From assembly GCA_934725575.1 (NCBI GenBank), contig CAKVCK010000003.1:1-64000 (forward strand): 64,000 nucleotides of DNA. Direction: 5' to 3'. The translations under genes were made by a program, and so were the position numbers. Shown in pieces: positions 35,422 to 46,557 of the stretch. The notes beneath the pieces were generated by a model. The model ran no database searches and was not told where the DNA came from. It saw nothing but the letters and a program-made list of their open reading frames with translations. The DNA comes from an uncultured Bacteroidales bacterium (GTDB lineage: Bacteria > Bacteroidota > Bacteroidia > Bacteroidales > UBA932). The number at the start of each line of letters is the position of its first letter. Position 1 is the stretch's first letter.

Positions 35422-35832
35422 ATGGCAAAGTCCAACATTTATGAGCTGGACGGACGCGTTCCGGTAGTTCAGGCCGTTCCGTTCGGTCTCCAGCACGTGC
35501 TTGCGATGTTCGTGAGCAACATCACCCCTATCATCATCCTCGCAGGTGTCGTCGGGGTTGACTCCGTGCTCGGAGGGTGCACGATAATGATGTTCGGAAG
35601 CATTCTCTTCGCCGGATTCGGAATGATGGCGAAATGCGGCTTCGGCAACCGTAATATGATCATAGCCAGCCTCTCGCTCAGCGTGGGTCTCGGCTTCACC
35701 TCCGCATCCCAGATGTTCAACATTTTCCCGGACATCATCAAGACTGTCTTCGCCGAGAACTGCGTGGCGGTGGTGTTCGTGCTCGCTGTCATCCTAAACC
35801 TCATTCTTCCTAAAGAGAAAGAAAACGCCTGA
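35422..35832 (+). CDS. Shortened NCS2 (xanthine/uracil) permease with an internal in-frame deletion
   Basis: NCS2 permeases usually have about 430-460 residues and 14 membrane segments; this one has 136. Residues 1-42 (YELDGRVPVVQAVPFGLQHVLAMFVSNITPIIILAG) match the family N-terminus through helix 1. Residues from about 47 (VLGGCTIMMFGSILFAGFGMM, RNMIIASLSLSVGLGFT, FAENCVAVVFVLAVILNLILPKEKE) match the C-terminal third. Some 290-300 residues that contain the substrate-binding helices are missing without a frame break. It follows xpt by 6 bases. It is either a decaying transporter gene, a local assembly collapse, or a real mini-protein; transport by this product is unlikely. Confidence 0.8.
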   Translation: MAKSNIYELDGRVPVVQAVPFGLQHVLAMFVSNITPIIILAGVVGVDSVLGGCTIMMFGSILFAGFGMMAKCGFGNRNMIIASLSLSVGLGFTSASQMFNIFPDIIKTVFAENCVAVVFVLAVILNLILPKEKENA

Positions 35833-35862
35833 TGCCAAGCGCGGTAAAAATATTAAAAGAAT

Positions 35863-37605
35863 ATGTTTAAGAGGATATTCATACTTGGCGCGCTGCTTGG
35901 CGCGGCTGCTTTGGCTTCCGGGCAGGAGACCAAAGTTCTGGAAAGAAAGACTGTTCAGCGGCAGGACGCTGAGTTTGTGGGCGAGTACATCACTCCGACA
36001 CGGGTTATGCTTGCCGAAGGAGGGGTTACCGGAACGGAGAACCTTCTGAGGCCGTATTGCGGACAGGTTTCCACCAACGAGCCGAACGTCTGCATATTCA
36101 GAAACGGGAAGGACGGCAAGAGCTCCGTTCTGCTTGACTTTGGTAAGGAGATTCAGGGTGGCATCCAGATCGTGAGGGCTATGTCCGGTGACAAGGCGGC
36201 CGCGCGTTTCCGTGTCTGCTTCGGGGAGTCGGTGAGCGAGGCGCTGAGCAGCGTTGACGAGGCTGGCACGACCGCTACCAACGAACACTCAGTCAGAGAC
36301 TTCGAGATTTCGGTTCCTTGGCTCGGGGCTGTTGAATATGGCAACACAGGTTTTCGGTTTGTGCGTCTGGATCTGCTCGGCGAGGACACCGAGGCCTTGC
36401 TGGTCGCTGTCCGGGCCATCTCCCGCTACCGTGACATTCCTTACATCGGGCAATTCAAATGCAGCGACGAGAGGCTGAACCAAATCTGGCAGACCGGAGC
36501 CTACACGGTTCATCTGAATATGCAGGAATATCTTTGGGACGGCATCAAGAGGGACCGCCTTGTCTGGATAGGTGATATGCACCCCGAGGTGATGGCCGTG
36601 AACACCGTGTTCGGCAACCACAAAGTCGTCCAGAAGAGCCTTGACTACGTGCGGAACAGCACCCCTCCGACAGTCTGGATGAACGGAATAAGCTCATATT
36701 CATTATGGTGGATCATCATTCAGCACCATCTTTATGAATATTACGGTGACCTTGCGTACCTCCGTGAGCAGCACGCCTATCTGACAGAACTTCTGCACAC
36801 GGTGATGGCAAACTTCGACGGCTCGAAGGAGAATTTCAAGGACGGAAGGTTCATCGACTGGCCTACTTCCGAGAAGCCGGACGCCATTCACGCCGGGCTT
36901 CAGGCTCTTTCCGTAAGGGCTATGGAGGCGGGTGCCGATATGGCCGGATGGCTGGGAGACGGTAAGTTGAAAGAAGAGTGCTCGGCCACGGCCTCGAAAC
37001 TGCGGGAGTATAAGCCTTCCGTCACTTCCAGCAAGCAGGCTGCCGCCCTTCTCTATCTTGAGGATATGGCCGACGCTGACGAGGTCCGTGACGTGATTCT
37101 GGCAGGAGGTGCCAACGGATTCTCATCGTTTATGGGCTACTATATGCTTGAGGCTTTGGCCAAGAGCGGGAACTACGATGAGGCTATGAAGATGATCTCG
37201 GAATATTGGGGAGCGATGCTGGATCTCGGTGCGACAACGTTCTGGGAGGATTTCGATTACTCCAAGGCTGCTGGGGCCGGCCGGATTGACGAGGTCGTTC
37301 CCGAAGGCAAATACGACATCCACGCCGATGGCGGCGCCTACTGCTATGTCGGTCTGCGCCACAGTTTCTGTCACGGCTGGGCCTCCGGGCCTACCATCTG
37401 GCTGAGTTCGTATGTGCTCGGCGTAGAGCCGGCCGAACCAGGATTCAAGAAGGTCAGGATCAATCCACATCTCGGCTCATTGGAATGGGCGGAAGGATCA
37501 TATCCTACACCTTACGGCCCGATCACCGTCTCGCACAGGAAGGCCGCTGACGGTTCTGTCAAATCCCAGGTCCATCTCCCGAAAGGTGTGAAACTGGTCA
37601 AATAG
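35863..37605 (+). CDS. Secreted alpha-L-rhamnosidase-like glycoside hydrolase (GH78-type)
   Basis: The 580-residue protein has a signal peptide ending near ASGQ. Residues about 60-200 form an N-terminal beta domain. Residues 205-500 form the six-hairpin toroid typical of GH78: CSDERLNQIWQTGAYTVHLNMQEYLWDGIKRDRLVWIGDMHPE holds the RDR-x-x-W-x-GD-x-x-x-E signature, and YYGDLAYLREQHAYL and GATTFWEDFD follow. A C-terminal beta domain (GVEPAEPGFKKVRINPHLG) ends the protein. It is shorter than many GH78 enzymes. The true bond cleaved is not certain. It lies 30 bases after the truncated permease, and a terminator follows. Confidence 0.85.
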   Translation: MFKRIFILGALLGAAALASGQETKVLERKTVQRQDAEFVGEYITPTRVMLAEGGVTGTENLLRPYCGQVSTNEPNVCIFRNGKDGKSSVLLDFGKEIQGGIQIVRAMSGDKAAARFRVCFGESVSEALSSVDEAGTTATNEHSVRDFEISVPWLGAVEYGNTGFRFVRLDLLGEDTEALLVAVRAISRYRDIPYIGQFKCSDERLNQIWQTGAYTVHLNMQEYLWDGIKRDRLVWIGDMHPEVMAVNTVFGNHKVVQKSLDYVRNSTPPTVWMNGISSYSLWWIIIQHHLYEYYGDLAYLREQHAYLTELLHTVMANFDGSKENFKDGRFIDWPTSEKPDAIHAGLQALSVRAMEAGADMAGWLGDGKLKEECSATASKLREYKPSVTSSKQAAALLYLEDMADADEVRDVILAGGANGFSSFMGYYMLEALAKSGNYDEAMKMISEYWGAMLDLGATTFWEDFDYSKAAGAGRIDEVVPEGKYDIHADGGAYCYVGLRHSFCHGWASGPTIWLSSYVLGVEPAEPGFKKVRINPHLGSLEWAEGSYPTPYGPITVSHRKAADGSVKSQVHLPKGVKLVK

Positions 37606-37610
37606 ATAAC

Positions 37611-37645
37611 AAAAAAAGCCAGGCTCTCAAGGCCTGGCTTTTTTT
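37611..37645. terminator. Bidirectional terminator
   Basis: AAAAAAAGCCAGGC and GCCTGGCTTTTTTT enclose a short loop, so it works for both the plus-strand hydrolase gene and the minus-strand lipoprotein gene that meet here. Confidence 0.92.
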
Positions 37646-37664
37646 ATCTATTGAAAACTCGTGA

Positions 37665-39314
37665 TTACTTGTAGTACTCAGCGAACTCGATGTCCTTGGT
37701 GGCTTTCTCTGCGAGAGCCTTGTCCTTCTTCGCTACAGAGTCGAGGTTTGCCTTAACCTGATCGAAGTTGCCCTGGCGGGCGGCGATGATGGCTCTGAGG
37801 TAGTCAACCTTAGCGTCCTTGCAGTGAGCTGCCTTGGAAGCCTTGTCGAGCTGGTTGGTGAGGATGTAAGCCAGAACAGTGTTGTGGCAGCATCCCTTAA
37901 CGTCCTGAAGATCCTGAACGGCCTTCTCATAGTCACCTGTAAGGATGTCGATGACACCGAGGTTAGCCTTGGCGGCGTTGGTTCCGGCCTTCTTGAAGTT
38001 CTTGGCAGCGGTCTCGTAGTCACCGTTGCGGAGGGCGATTACGCCAAGAGCGTTGGTGAGGTCAGAGTCCTTGGTCTCAACAGCGGCGAAAGCCTTCTCG
38101 GCCTTCTTCACGTCACTTGCGTTGAGGTAAGCGACACCAAGGTTGAATCTTGCCTTGTCGCTGTCGTACTTGTTGATGGCCTTGTTGTAAAGCTTAACCT
38201 TGCTGTCAAGATCCTTGGTGAGGGTGGCGGCGTGCAGGAGGGCTGGCTCATCAAGGATGTCGATGTTGCTCTCAACCAACTCCATAAGCTCGTCGGCCGT
38301 GTAGTTCTTGAACTCTACGTTGGCGATGAACCTCGCGCGGCGGAGCTCAGGGAGAACACCGCTCTTAAGCTCGGTGTAAACGGATGACATATTCTTGATC
38401 TCGCTCTCACGGACAGCAGGATCGCTGTACATAGAGAGGACTCGGAGGATAAGGTCCTTGTCTTCGATGTCAGAGTTCTGGACGAGCTCCTGGAAGCCTT
38501 CCCAGTCCTGACCGATGCTCTTGACCTCAGGATCAGCGACATCCTTGCCCTTCATCACCTTGTTCCAAGCCTTGTCGGCAGATTTTGAACGCTTCTCGGA
38601 AAGGGTGTTGTTGAGCTTCTCGCCACCGTCAGGTGAAGCGTAAGCGACAACCTCTGTTCCTACGAGGGTCTTTCTCTCGTTGGCCTTGATCTCCTCAAGA
38701 GCGCTCTGGAAATCCTTGATGGACTGTCCCTTAAGCTGCTTTGACTGAACGTCGGCTGAGTTGATGTTGTAGAGGATCTGTCCCTCGGCTGTCTGCTGGA
38801 GGACTGCCTCGTAGCCGTCAGCCTTGAGCGGAACCTGGCCGGCTCCCTTCACGAGCATATAGGTGGTGTTCACACCGTCAGCCACCTTCTTGACAGGAAG
38901 CTTGTAGGACTTAGCCTTGTACTTCACGATTCCGCGGAGCTCAAGGTGAGACTGCTCCATACCCTCAACATAGTTGAAGTGAACCTTCTCGGTCACGGTG
39001 CCGCCAGCCTTGGCGACAACCTTGTAGTTGTCCTTAACCTTCTCGCCCTGGTACATAAACGGAGTCATCTTGGCCTCTCCACCGTCGTAAACGAGCACCG
39101 GGGTGACCTCAAGGATGGCCTTCGGATGGAAGTACTTGTCCGGATATGTCACTGTGACAGTCGCGTCAATGTTGCCAGCGACACACTCCAGAACCGCAGG
39201 GTCGCATTTTACGACCACATTGTCAGCGAGTTCAGCCATTTTCTCGGCTGAAGAGCAGGCGACCGCGGTCATTCCGATGACAGCGGCTGCGAAAATTTTG
39301 AGTGTCTTTTTCAT
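37665..39314 (-). CDS. OmpA-like/TPR lipoprotein
   Basis: From Met at 39314 the protein has 549 residues, with lipobox AVAC (Cys20). Residues about 30-200 are a Bacteroidales-type beta region, and about 210-330 an OmpA-related segment (VGTEVVAYASPDGGEKLNNTLSEKRSKSADKAW), which may touch peptidoglycan. The C-terminal 200 residues are TPR-like helical repeats (ARFNLGVAYLNASDVKKAEKAFAAVE, NALGVIALRNGDYETAAKNFKKAG, NLGVIDILTGDYEKAVQDLQDV). It is a probable envelope scaffold protein, conserved in gut Bacteroidales; the exact role is unknown. It has its own promoter, divergent from the sigma-54 activator. Confidence 0.8.
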   Translation of the reverse strand: MKKTLKIFAAAVIGMTAVACSSAEKMAELADNVVVKCDPAVLECVAGNIDATVTVTYPDKYFHPKAILEVTPVLVYDGGEAKMTPFMYQGEKVKDNYKVVAKAGGTVTEKVHFNYVEGMEQSHLELRGIVKYKAKSYKLPVKKVADGVNTTYMLVKGAGQVPLKADGYEAVLQQTAEGQILYNINSADVQSKQLKGQSIKDFQSALEEIKANERKTLVGTEVVAYASPDGGEKLNNTLSEKRSKSADKAWNKVMKGKDVADPEVKSIGQDWEGFQELVQNSDIEDKDLILRVLSMYSDPAVRESEIKNMSSVYTELKSGVLPELRRARFIANVEFKNYTADELMELVESNIDILDEPALLHAATLTKDLDSKVKLYNKAINKYDSDKARFNLGVAYLNASDVKKAEKAFAAVETKDSDLTNALGVIALRNGDYETAAKNFKKAGTNAAKANLGVIDILTGDYEKAVQDLQDVKGCCHNTVLAYILTNQLDKASKAAHCKDAKVDYLRAIIAARQGNFDQVKANLDSVAKKDKALAEKATKDIEFAEYYK

Positions 39315-39360
39315 ATAACTAATGATTAAAGATTGCATTTCAATGCTGCTAACAAATATA

Positions 39361-39389
39361 CAAAGATAATTATTATTTTGTTAACTTTG
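39361..39389. promoter_or_regulatory. Divergent -7 boxes for the TPR lipoprotein and the sigma-54 activator
   Basis: The minus strand reads TATCTTTG (39368-39361), 47 bases before the lipoprotein start. The plus strand reads TAACTTTG (39382-39389), 21 bases before the activator start. Confidence 0.7.
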
Positions 39390-39409
39390 CCAAACTGTGA
39401 GCAAATACT

Positions 39410-40681
39410 ATGGATTCACAAGAACTGCAAAGACTTAAAAACAAATACGACATCATCGGAAATGATGCCGCTCTCAACAGGGCGTTGGAGACAGCCGTCG
39501 CCATCGCCCCGACCGACCTGACTGTCCTCGTTACGGGTGAAAGTGGTGTCGGCAAAGAGAATATTCCAAAGATCATCCATCAAAACAGCCGTCGAAAGAC
39601 AAGCAAATACTTTGCCGTAAACTGCGGAGCGATACCTGAAGGCACCATAGATTCTGAACTTTTCGGCCACGAGAAGGGTTCTTTCACCGGTGCCGTGGAG
39701 ACAAGAAAGGGTTACTTCGAGGAGGCTGACGGCGGAACTCTGTTCCTTGACGAGATCGGAGAGCTGCCTCTGGCGTCCCAGGCCAAGCTTTTGAGGGTCC
39801 TTCAGAGCGGCGAGTTCATCAAGGTCGGTTCCTCGAAGGTCCAGAAGACTGATGTCAGGGTGATCGCCGCCACGAATGTGAACCTGCTCTATGCCGTCGG
39901 CAAGGGCAAGTTCAGGGAAGATCTCTATTATAGGCTCAACGCCATTCAGATCAAGATGCCGGCGCTTCGCGAGCGCAAGGAGGACATCTATCTGCTGTTC
40001 AGGAAATTCACTTCGGATTTCTCCGAAAAATACGGAATGGGGAAGGTGTCGCTTTCCAACGATGCGATCGATTTGCTGATAAACTACCGCTGGCCCGGCA
40101 ACATCCGTCAACTCAAGAATATCGCCGAGACCGTCACCGCTTTGGAGTCCGAGAAGCTGACACGGGCTTCGGAAAGGTGCGTTGTTGACGCGCGGACGCT
40201 GTCTGAGTATATGCCGAAAGATGAGGCCAGTCTCCTGCCGGTCACGGCCGCCTTTGAGCCTGCCGGAGGACAGATGCCGGATTCCGACAAGCAGATGATC
40301 ATAAAGGCGATCTTTGATCTCAAGCAGGAGGTTGACCGTCTCAAGGCCAGGCTTGACGCCGTTCCGGAGGGCGTGTCTCCTATAAGGCCGGCGTTGAGGC
40401 CTGCCGCGGAGCCTGAGGAGGCTGAATGGCAGGGCTCAGGCACGCCTGTCACGAACGATGATGTGGGAAAGGTCGTTGACATCAAGGCGGAATCACCGCA
40501 CGCGCCGGGTCTGTCCTTGAAGGACACCAAAATCCAGATGGTCGAGAAAGCCCTTGAAAAGCACGGGGGCAACAGAAAACTGGCCGCACAGGAACTTGGA
40601 ACCTCCGAAAGGACGCTTTACCGCTGGCTTGACAAATACCATATCGACGTTAAGCCGGACAAAGGCGGAGTCGGAATTTAG
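39410..40681 (+). CDS. Sigma-54 dependent transcriptional activator
   Basis: The 423-residue protein has no receiver or sensor domain: it begins almost at the AAA+ domain. Walker A is GESGVGKE (43-50). The sigma-54 contact loop reads GSFTGA in place of the usual GAFTGA, a known variant. Walker B is GGTLFLDEIGELPL, and the arginine-finger/sensor segments FREDLYYRLNAIQIKMPALRERKEDI and YRWPGNIRQLKNI follow. A variable linker (about 275-375) precedes a Fis-type helix-turn-helix (LKHGGNRKLAAQELGTSERTLYRWLDKY-like). It lies ahead of lptE, the TPR protein and secG, an order also seen in Bacteroides. Confidence 0.93.
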   Translation: MDSQELQRLKNKYDIIGNDAALNRALETAVAIAPTDLTVLVTGESGVGKENIPKIIHQNSRRKTSKYFAVNCGAIPEGTIDSELFGHEKGSFTGAVETRKGYFEEADGGTLFLDEIGELPLASQAKLLRVLQSGEFIKVGSSKVQKTDVRVIAATNVNLLYAVGKGKFREDLYYRLNAIQIKMPALRERKEDIYLLFRKFTSDFSEKYGMGKVSLSNDAIDLLINYRWPGNIRQLKNIAETVTALESEKLTRASERCVVDARTLSEYMPKDEASLLPVTAAFEPAGGQMPDSDKQMIIKAIFDLKQEVDRLKARLDAVPEGVSPIRPALRPAAEPEEAEWQGSGTPVTNDDVGKVVDIKAESPHAPGLSLKDTKIQMVEKALEKHGGNRKLAAQELGTSERTLYRWLDKYHIDVKPDKGGVGI

Positions 40682-40718
40682 GAATATGCGTGGGCACGGA
40701 CCCGCGCGACACAGATTT

Positions 40719-41234
40719 ATGAATATGAAGAAGCACCTTATAGCCCTTTTCTTGCTGCTGGCTGTCGTTCTGGCCGGTTGTTCAGTCGTGAGGTACTCGT
40801 TTTCCGGCACCTCCATCCAGGCGGATGTCAAGACGGTTACCATCAATTATTTTGAATATAAGGCCCTCAAGGTCAACCCGAATCTGAGCAATGACCTGAC
40901 CGAGGCTATGAAGGACAAGTTCAGGAAACTTACGAAGCTTGAACAGGTGGATATGGACGGTGACCTTGAGCTTCAGGGAGAGGTCACCGGCTACGAGGTC
41001 CGCGCGGCGGCGGTCACCGCCAACGAGGTCGCCGCGCAGAACCGCTTGACAGTCACCGTGAAGTTGAAATTCACCAACAGGCTTTATCCGGAGGACGATT
41101 TCGAGAAAAGTTTCTCGGCATATTCAGACTACGATTCCACCAACTCTTTGGATGCCGTGGAGTCGCAGTTGTGCCAGGAGATCGTGGACAAGCTGGTGGA
41201 GGATATGTTCAATGCGAGTGTAGCCCAATGGTAG
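40719..41234 (+). CDS. lptE: LptE-family lipoprotein, LPS-assembly component
   Basis: LptE plugs the LptD barrel that inserts LPS into the outer membrane. From Met at 40719 the 171-residue protein opens with a lipid signal (VLAGC, Cys21), then CSVVRYSFSGTSIQADVKTVTINYFEYKA and LTEAMKDKFRKLTKLEQVDMDGDLELQGEVTGYEV, the conserved Bacteroidota LptE pattern. The frame is open further upstream, but those residues overlap the sigma-54 gene and precede the signal peptide. ATG at 40725 is an equal alternative. A hydrophobic family match only; LptD is not in the window. Confidence 0.85.
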   Translation: MNMKKHLIALFLLLAVVLAGCSVVRYSFSGTSIQADVKTVTINYFEYKALKVNPNLSNDLTEAMKDKFRKLTKLEQVDMDGDLELQGEVTGYEVRAAAVTANEVAAQNRLTVTVKLKFTNRLYPEDDFEKSFSAYSDYDSTNSLDAVESQLCQEIVDKLVEDMFNASVAQW

Positions 41235-41241
41235 TAGTGGT

Positions 41242-41979
41242 ATGGAGGTAGGAAAGAAGACTCTCGGATCCTTGACAATGGACGAACTGACGGGGGTGAT
41301 CAACCTTTACCCGTGGTTTGGAGCTGCGCGTAAGGAATTGTGTGTGAGGATGTCCAAGGTTGGAGGAAGCGAATGGGGAAAGGCACAGTATTCGGATGCG
41401 GCGATGTACGTGGCGTCCCGCACCTTGATTTCCGACATTATGCGCTCCGTCCGGAAGGACGACTATTCCGACAAGGATGTGGAACGCCTAATAAAGGAGT
41501 ATATCCGGCTGGATTCCGGCGCCCTCCGACAAACTCAGGAACAGGAATCTGTTCCTCAGGGACCGGAACCGGTCGTCTCCGCAGGACAATCCTCATCTCC
41601 GGTCGCTGAGCCTGTAGAAGCGACGGAACGGGCGGAGGTAGCAGGGAGGACACAGGAATATTCGTCAGCGGAACCGGAGTACCGCCGCACCGTGCGTGTC
41701 GCCGGAGGGGATTTCTTCTCTCCGGAGCAATATGCCGCTGTGAGGAAGGCCGATGACAATGTTTTCTCCAACTTCAGGTCCGAACGCTCCGAGGAGCCGG
41801 AAGGACACCGGTGGGAGGATCCGGAGTTCGGCTTCTGCACCGAGACATTGGCCGCCATCTATGCCGATCAAGGCTATTTTGTTGAGGCAAAGAAGATTTA
41901 TTCACGGCTAATCTTGCGATATCCGGAAAAAAGTGCTTACTTTGCATCCCTTATTGAAAAATTGCAACAGGAAAATTAA
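41242..41979 (+). CDS. Conserved Bacteroidales protein with C-terminal TPR-like motif
   Basis: The 245-residue protein starts 7 bases after lptE. Residues 1-95 form a helical N-terminal domain (DELTGVINLYPWFGAARKELCVRM, SDAAMYVASR). Residues about 98-175 are a low-complexity linker rich in Gln, Glu, Pro and Ser. The C-terminal 50 residues (FCTETLAAIYADQGYFVEAKKIYSRLILRYPEKSAYFASLIEKL) are a TPR pair. It is a cytoplasmic protein of unknown role, conserved in this gene order. The linker contains AEPVEATE, which is the translation of a REP-like DNA palindrome (41601-41625), suggesting that the repeat invaded the linker. Confidence 0.8.
   Translation: MEVGKKTLGSLTMDELTGVINLYPWFGAARKELCVRMSKVGGSEWGKAQYSDAAMYVASRTLISDIMRSVRKDDYSDKDVERLIKEYIRLDSGALRQTQEQESVPQGPEPVVSAGQSSSPVAEPVEATERAEVAGRTQEYSSAEPEYRRTVRVAGGDFFSPEQYAAVRKADDNVFSNFRSERSEEPEGHRWEDPEFGFCTETLAAIYADQGYFVEAKKIYSRLILRYPEKSAYFASLIEKLQQEN
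41601..41625. repeat. REP-like palindrome inside a coding sequence
   Basis: GTCGCT (41602-41607) pairs with AGCGAC (41619-41624) around GAGCCTGTAGA. It is similar to the minus-strand reading of 33715-33739 (shared TGAGCCTG core). Confidence 0.6.
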
Positions 41980-41990
41980 AATTTAAGAAT

Positions 41991-42341
41991 ATGTTTACAT
42001 TCCTCACAGTTTTTATTGTCATCGCGGCGATTCTTCTGACCATCGTCGTGCTGCTTCAGAACGGCAAGGGACAGGGAATGGCCAGTAACTTTACTTCAGC
42101 CAACCAGACTCTTGGTGTAAGGCAGACCGCTGACATCCTTGAGAAGGTATCCTGGGGTCTTGTCACTTTCATTCTCGTTGTCTCCATCATCACCTCGTTC
42201 ACTACCAGGACAACAGTCTCCGGTGTTGACGTGACCGAGAAGATCGAGAACACGGCCGCCCAGCCAGAGTTCCCTTCAGCACCTGTACAGCAGGCCAATC
42301 CTGCTCAGGAAGCCCCGGCCGCTGATTCTTCCGCCGAGTAA
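41991..42341 (+). CDS. secG: Preprotein translocase subunit SecG
   Basis: The 116-residue protein has two membrane helices (FLTVFIVIAAILLTIVVLLQNG and LVTFILVVSIITSFTT) joined by GKGQGMASNFTSANQTLGVRQTADILEKVS, the SecG pattern. A Gln/Ala/Pro-rich C-terminal tail follows, as in other Bacteroidales. It lies 11 bases after the TPR gene; a strong terminator follows. Confidence 0.93.
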   Translation: MFTFLTVFIVIAAILLTIVVLLQNGKGQGMASNFTSANQTLGVRQTADILEKVSWGLVTFILVVSIITSFTTRTTVSGVDVTEKIENTAAQPEFPSAPVQQANPAQEAPAADSSAE

Positions 42342-42388
42342 CTGACATTTTGTCAGCCTTCGGGCTGTGGAACATAATTTGACTCTGA

Positions 42389-42420
42389 ACCGTCTGGTCT
42401 TCGGACCGGACGGTCTTTTT
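42389..42420 (+). terminator. Terminator after secG
   Basis: ACCGTCTGGTC pairs with GACCGGACGGT (one G-U) around a TTCG tetraloop and is followed by CTTTTT. Confidence 0.9.
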
Positions 42421-42488
42421 AGTTGCCGTCACGTGAACCGGCGCGGGCCGCGAGCGGAAGTGTCCCAAGACTGAAAAGGAAAGAAATT

Positions 42489-44684
<2,196 letters not shown>

Positions 44685-44740
44685 AATCCGTATAATCTTC
44701 ACTGCCGGAGTGGCCATTGTCATAGACTATGTCCAAAGAT

Positions 44741-44810
44741 AGGCGAGTGCCCCTCTCCACCAGAATTTTGCACGTTACCAAAATTCTTGGGTGGAGAGGG
44801 GCTCTCGCCT
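44741..44810. repeat. Hairpin, copy 2 of the conserved core-and-loop family
   Basis: Arms 44741-44770 and 44779-44810 pair over about 28 bases with a few mismatches; the loop 44771-44778 is CACGTTAC, as at 33656-33663. The outer arms (AGGCGAG...CTCGCCT, CCCCTCTCCAC) are unlike those of copy 1. Confidence 0.85.
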
Positions 44811-44830
44811 ATGGAAAGCATTCTCGGGGG

Positions 44831-45063
44831 AGACTGTCTTAAGGAACATGAAAAAAATAAGTTGCATCAATCGGTAAAATTGAATACATAGAATCACCCT
44901 GAACATCAATCTATTGCATATTTAAAGTGATGCAGGTTATTTTTTACATTTTACTAAAAGTATAATTATCACCTCCGAGGATTGAAAATTCGTTGTCGCC
45001 CCTGTAAGGGGTACAGACTTTTCAGCTCTCGCCGAGACTTTTAAGATAAGATAGTCTGGGGGG
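44831..45063. repeat. Structured repeat A, left of the transposase
   Basis: AGACTGTCT (44831-44839) and AGATAGTCT (45049-45057) are near-inverted ends. The last 90 bases (44973-45063, starting CCTCCGAGGATTGAAAATTC) are about 85% identical to 46584-46671. The left half has no match in repeat B. Between 45064 and 45427 I see no gene and no clear further structure. Confidence 0.75.
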
Positions 45064-45427
45064 ATTATAAATTGCTGTGGAGGGTAACATGCTTATAATA
45101 AGAACTTTAATATAGCTACCTCTAGCCCGTAACAGGTGAGAGGAGATGCCGCTAATTCGATGATAACCAGTTTGTTGTCCTCCATGCATCTCAATAATTA
45201 GCGTTAGGATATGAGCGGAATTCCGAAGCGCTACCCTGATGCGCTCCTGATGCGCTTCCATAGAAAAAAATTTGCTGATTGAATATAGAATGCTTATCTT
45301 GGCAAAAGGCCTCAAGGATTTCATCAATAGGTGGCTGATGTAACCAAAACATAGATAATGATGTTTGCTCCGCTTTGATCCGAAGGCAGAAAACATGATT
45401 AACATTGAACAACTTAAACATTAGACT

Positions 45428-46384
45428 ATGACCACAAGGAAACGCAAGACCATCCCGAAAGGTGTGACGGTTCACGTATTTCAGAGGGCACGCCACGGTT
45501 TCGTGGTGTTCTACAACTCCAAAGACTCTTTGGTGTTTTTCACAATCTTCTCCATTTTGGCGGCACGTCACAAAGTGTGCGTGCTTGGACTGTGCGTGAT
45601 GCACAACCATATTCACATCCTGATGGAGGATGCCACTTCCGCCAAGGTCATGGACTTCATGCGGGATCTTTGCTCTTGGTTTACAAAGGTTTATAATTCC
45701 AGACACGGATTGTCCGGAAATCTGTTTGGCCCTTACGGATTGTCTGTCAAGAAGGATGACAAGGCCATAAGGACGGCTCTGGCCTACGTCAACAACAATC
45801 CGGTCGAAGGCCGGATGTGCCATCGTGCGGAAGAATGGCGGTGGAACTTCATCGCCTACGCTGACTCCAAACATCCATATTCAGAAAAAATAATGCTCTC
45901 GCGTGCCTCGGCCGGACTGAGAAGAGCCATCAAGAAGGTTGAATATTTCCGTACAGCGGAGAGACCTCTGCTTTATGATAGGCTTGATGAACTTCTGGAT
46001 CCGCTGACTGTCAAAGAGAAACAGCAGCTGACGGATTTCATTATCCGGAAATATTCCTGCATCGACTTCAGCCGCGTCGTCAGTTTTTACGGCAGCTATG
46101 AAAAGATGATCGGCGCGTTCTCGTTCAACACAGGCTCTGAATATGACCTCGACGAACCTTTTGATCCGAAATCCGGACAGGCCTACGGTAAGATGACACG
46201 TCATCTTGCCGCCGACAAGCGCTTCAAGGACATCGGCGAAATATTCCGTGCTCCGCTTGAGGTTCGCTTTGAATATTTCTGCGAATTGATCAACAGTTGC
46301 CTTGTCTCCCCAGCCCACGCAAAGAAATTTCTGCATATTCGTAATGCTGGCGTGGAGGATAAGTCGGTGATATTCAGTGGATAA
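45428..46384 (+). mobile_element. REP-associated Y1 transposase (IS200/IS605-like HUH enzyme)
   Basis: The 318-residue protein belongs to the Y1 transposase (Transposase_17) family, REP-associated branch. HUH motif: HIH at residues 61-63, in GLCVMHNHIHILMED. A candidate catalytic Tyr is Y89 in FTKVYNSRHGLSGNLFGPYG. ALAYVNNNPVEGRMC corresponds to the family's conserved LNPV-type segment. The C-terminal 150 residues are a Bacteroidales-type extension of unknown role. It nicks single-stranded DNA at hairpins by a 5'-phosphotyrosine. The gene lies between structured repeats A and B, which are its likely substrates. A terminator follows at 46391. Confidence 0.88.
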
Positions 46385-46390
46385 CTAAAG

Positions 46391-46430
46391 CATCCTCCCC
46401 TTTGGAACGGCGAGGAGGATGTTTCTTTAT
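46391..46430 (+). terminator. Terminator after the transposase gene
   Basis: CATCCTCC pairs with GGAGGATG, followed by TTTCTTTATT. Confidence 0.8.
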
Positions 46431-46468
46431 TGCATTGTGTGTCAATGCGTTGCCCTCCACGCCCCGTA

Positions 46469-46557
46469 GAGAGTCGTGTTTTTGGGGGTGGTGATTGCAT
46501 CAATGTGGTGCTATGTCTGCGAAATCATCTCCCCGGAGAGTCGTGTTTTTTTGGGGG
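46469..46557. repeat. Two direct copies of GAGAGTCGTGTTTTT with a G-run
   Basis: Bases 46469-46488 and 46536-46557 both read GAGAGTCGTGTTTTT(TT)GGGGG, 67 bases apart, just before repeat B. Confidence 0.6.
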
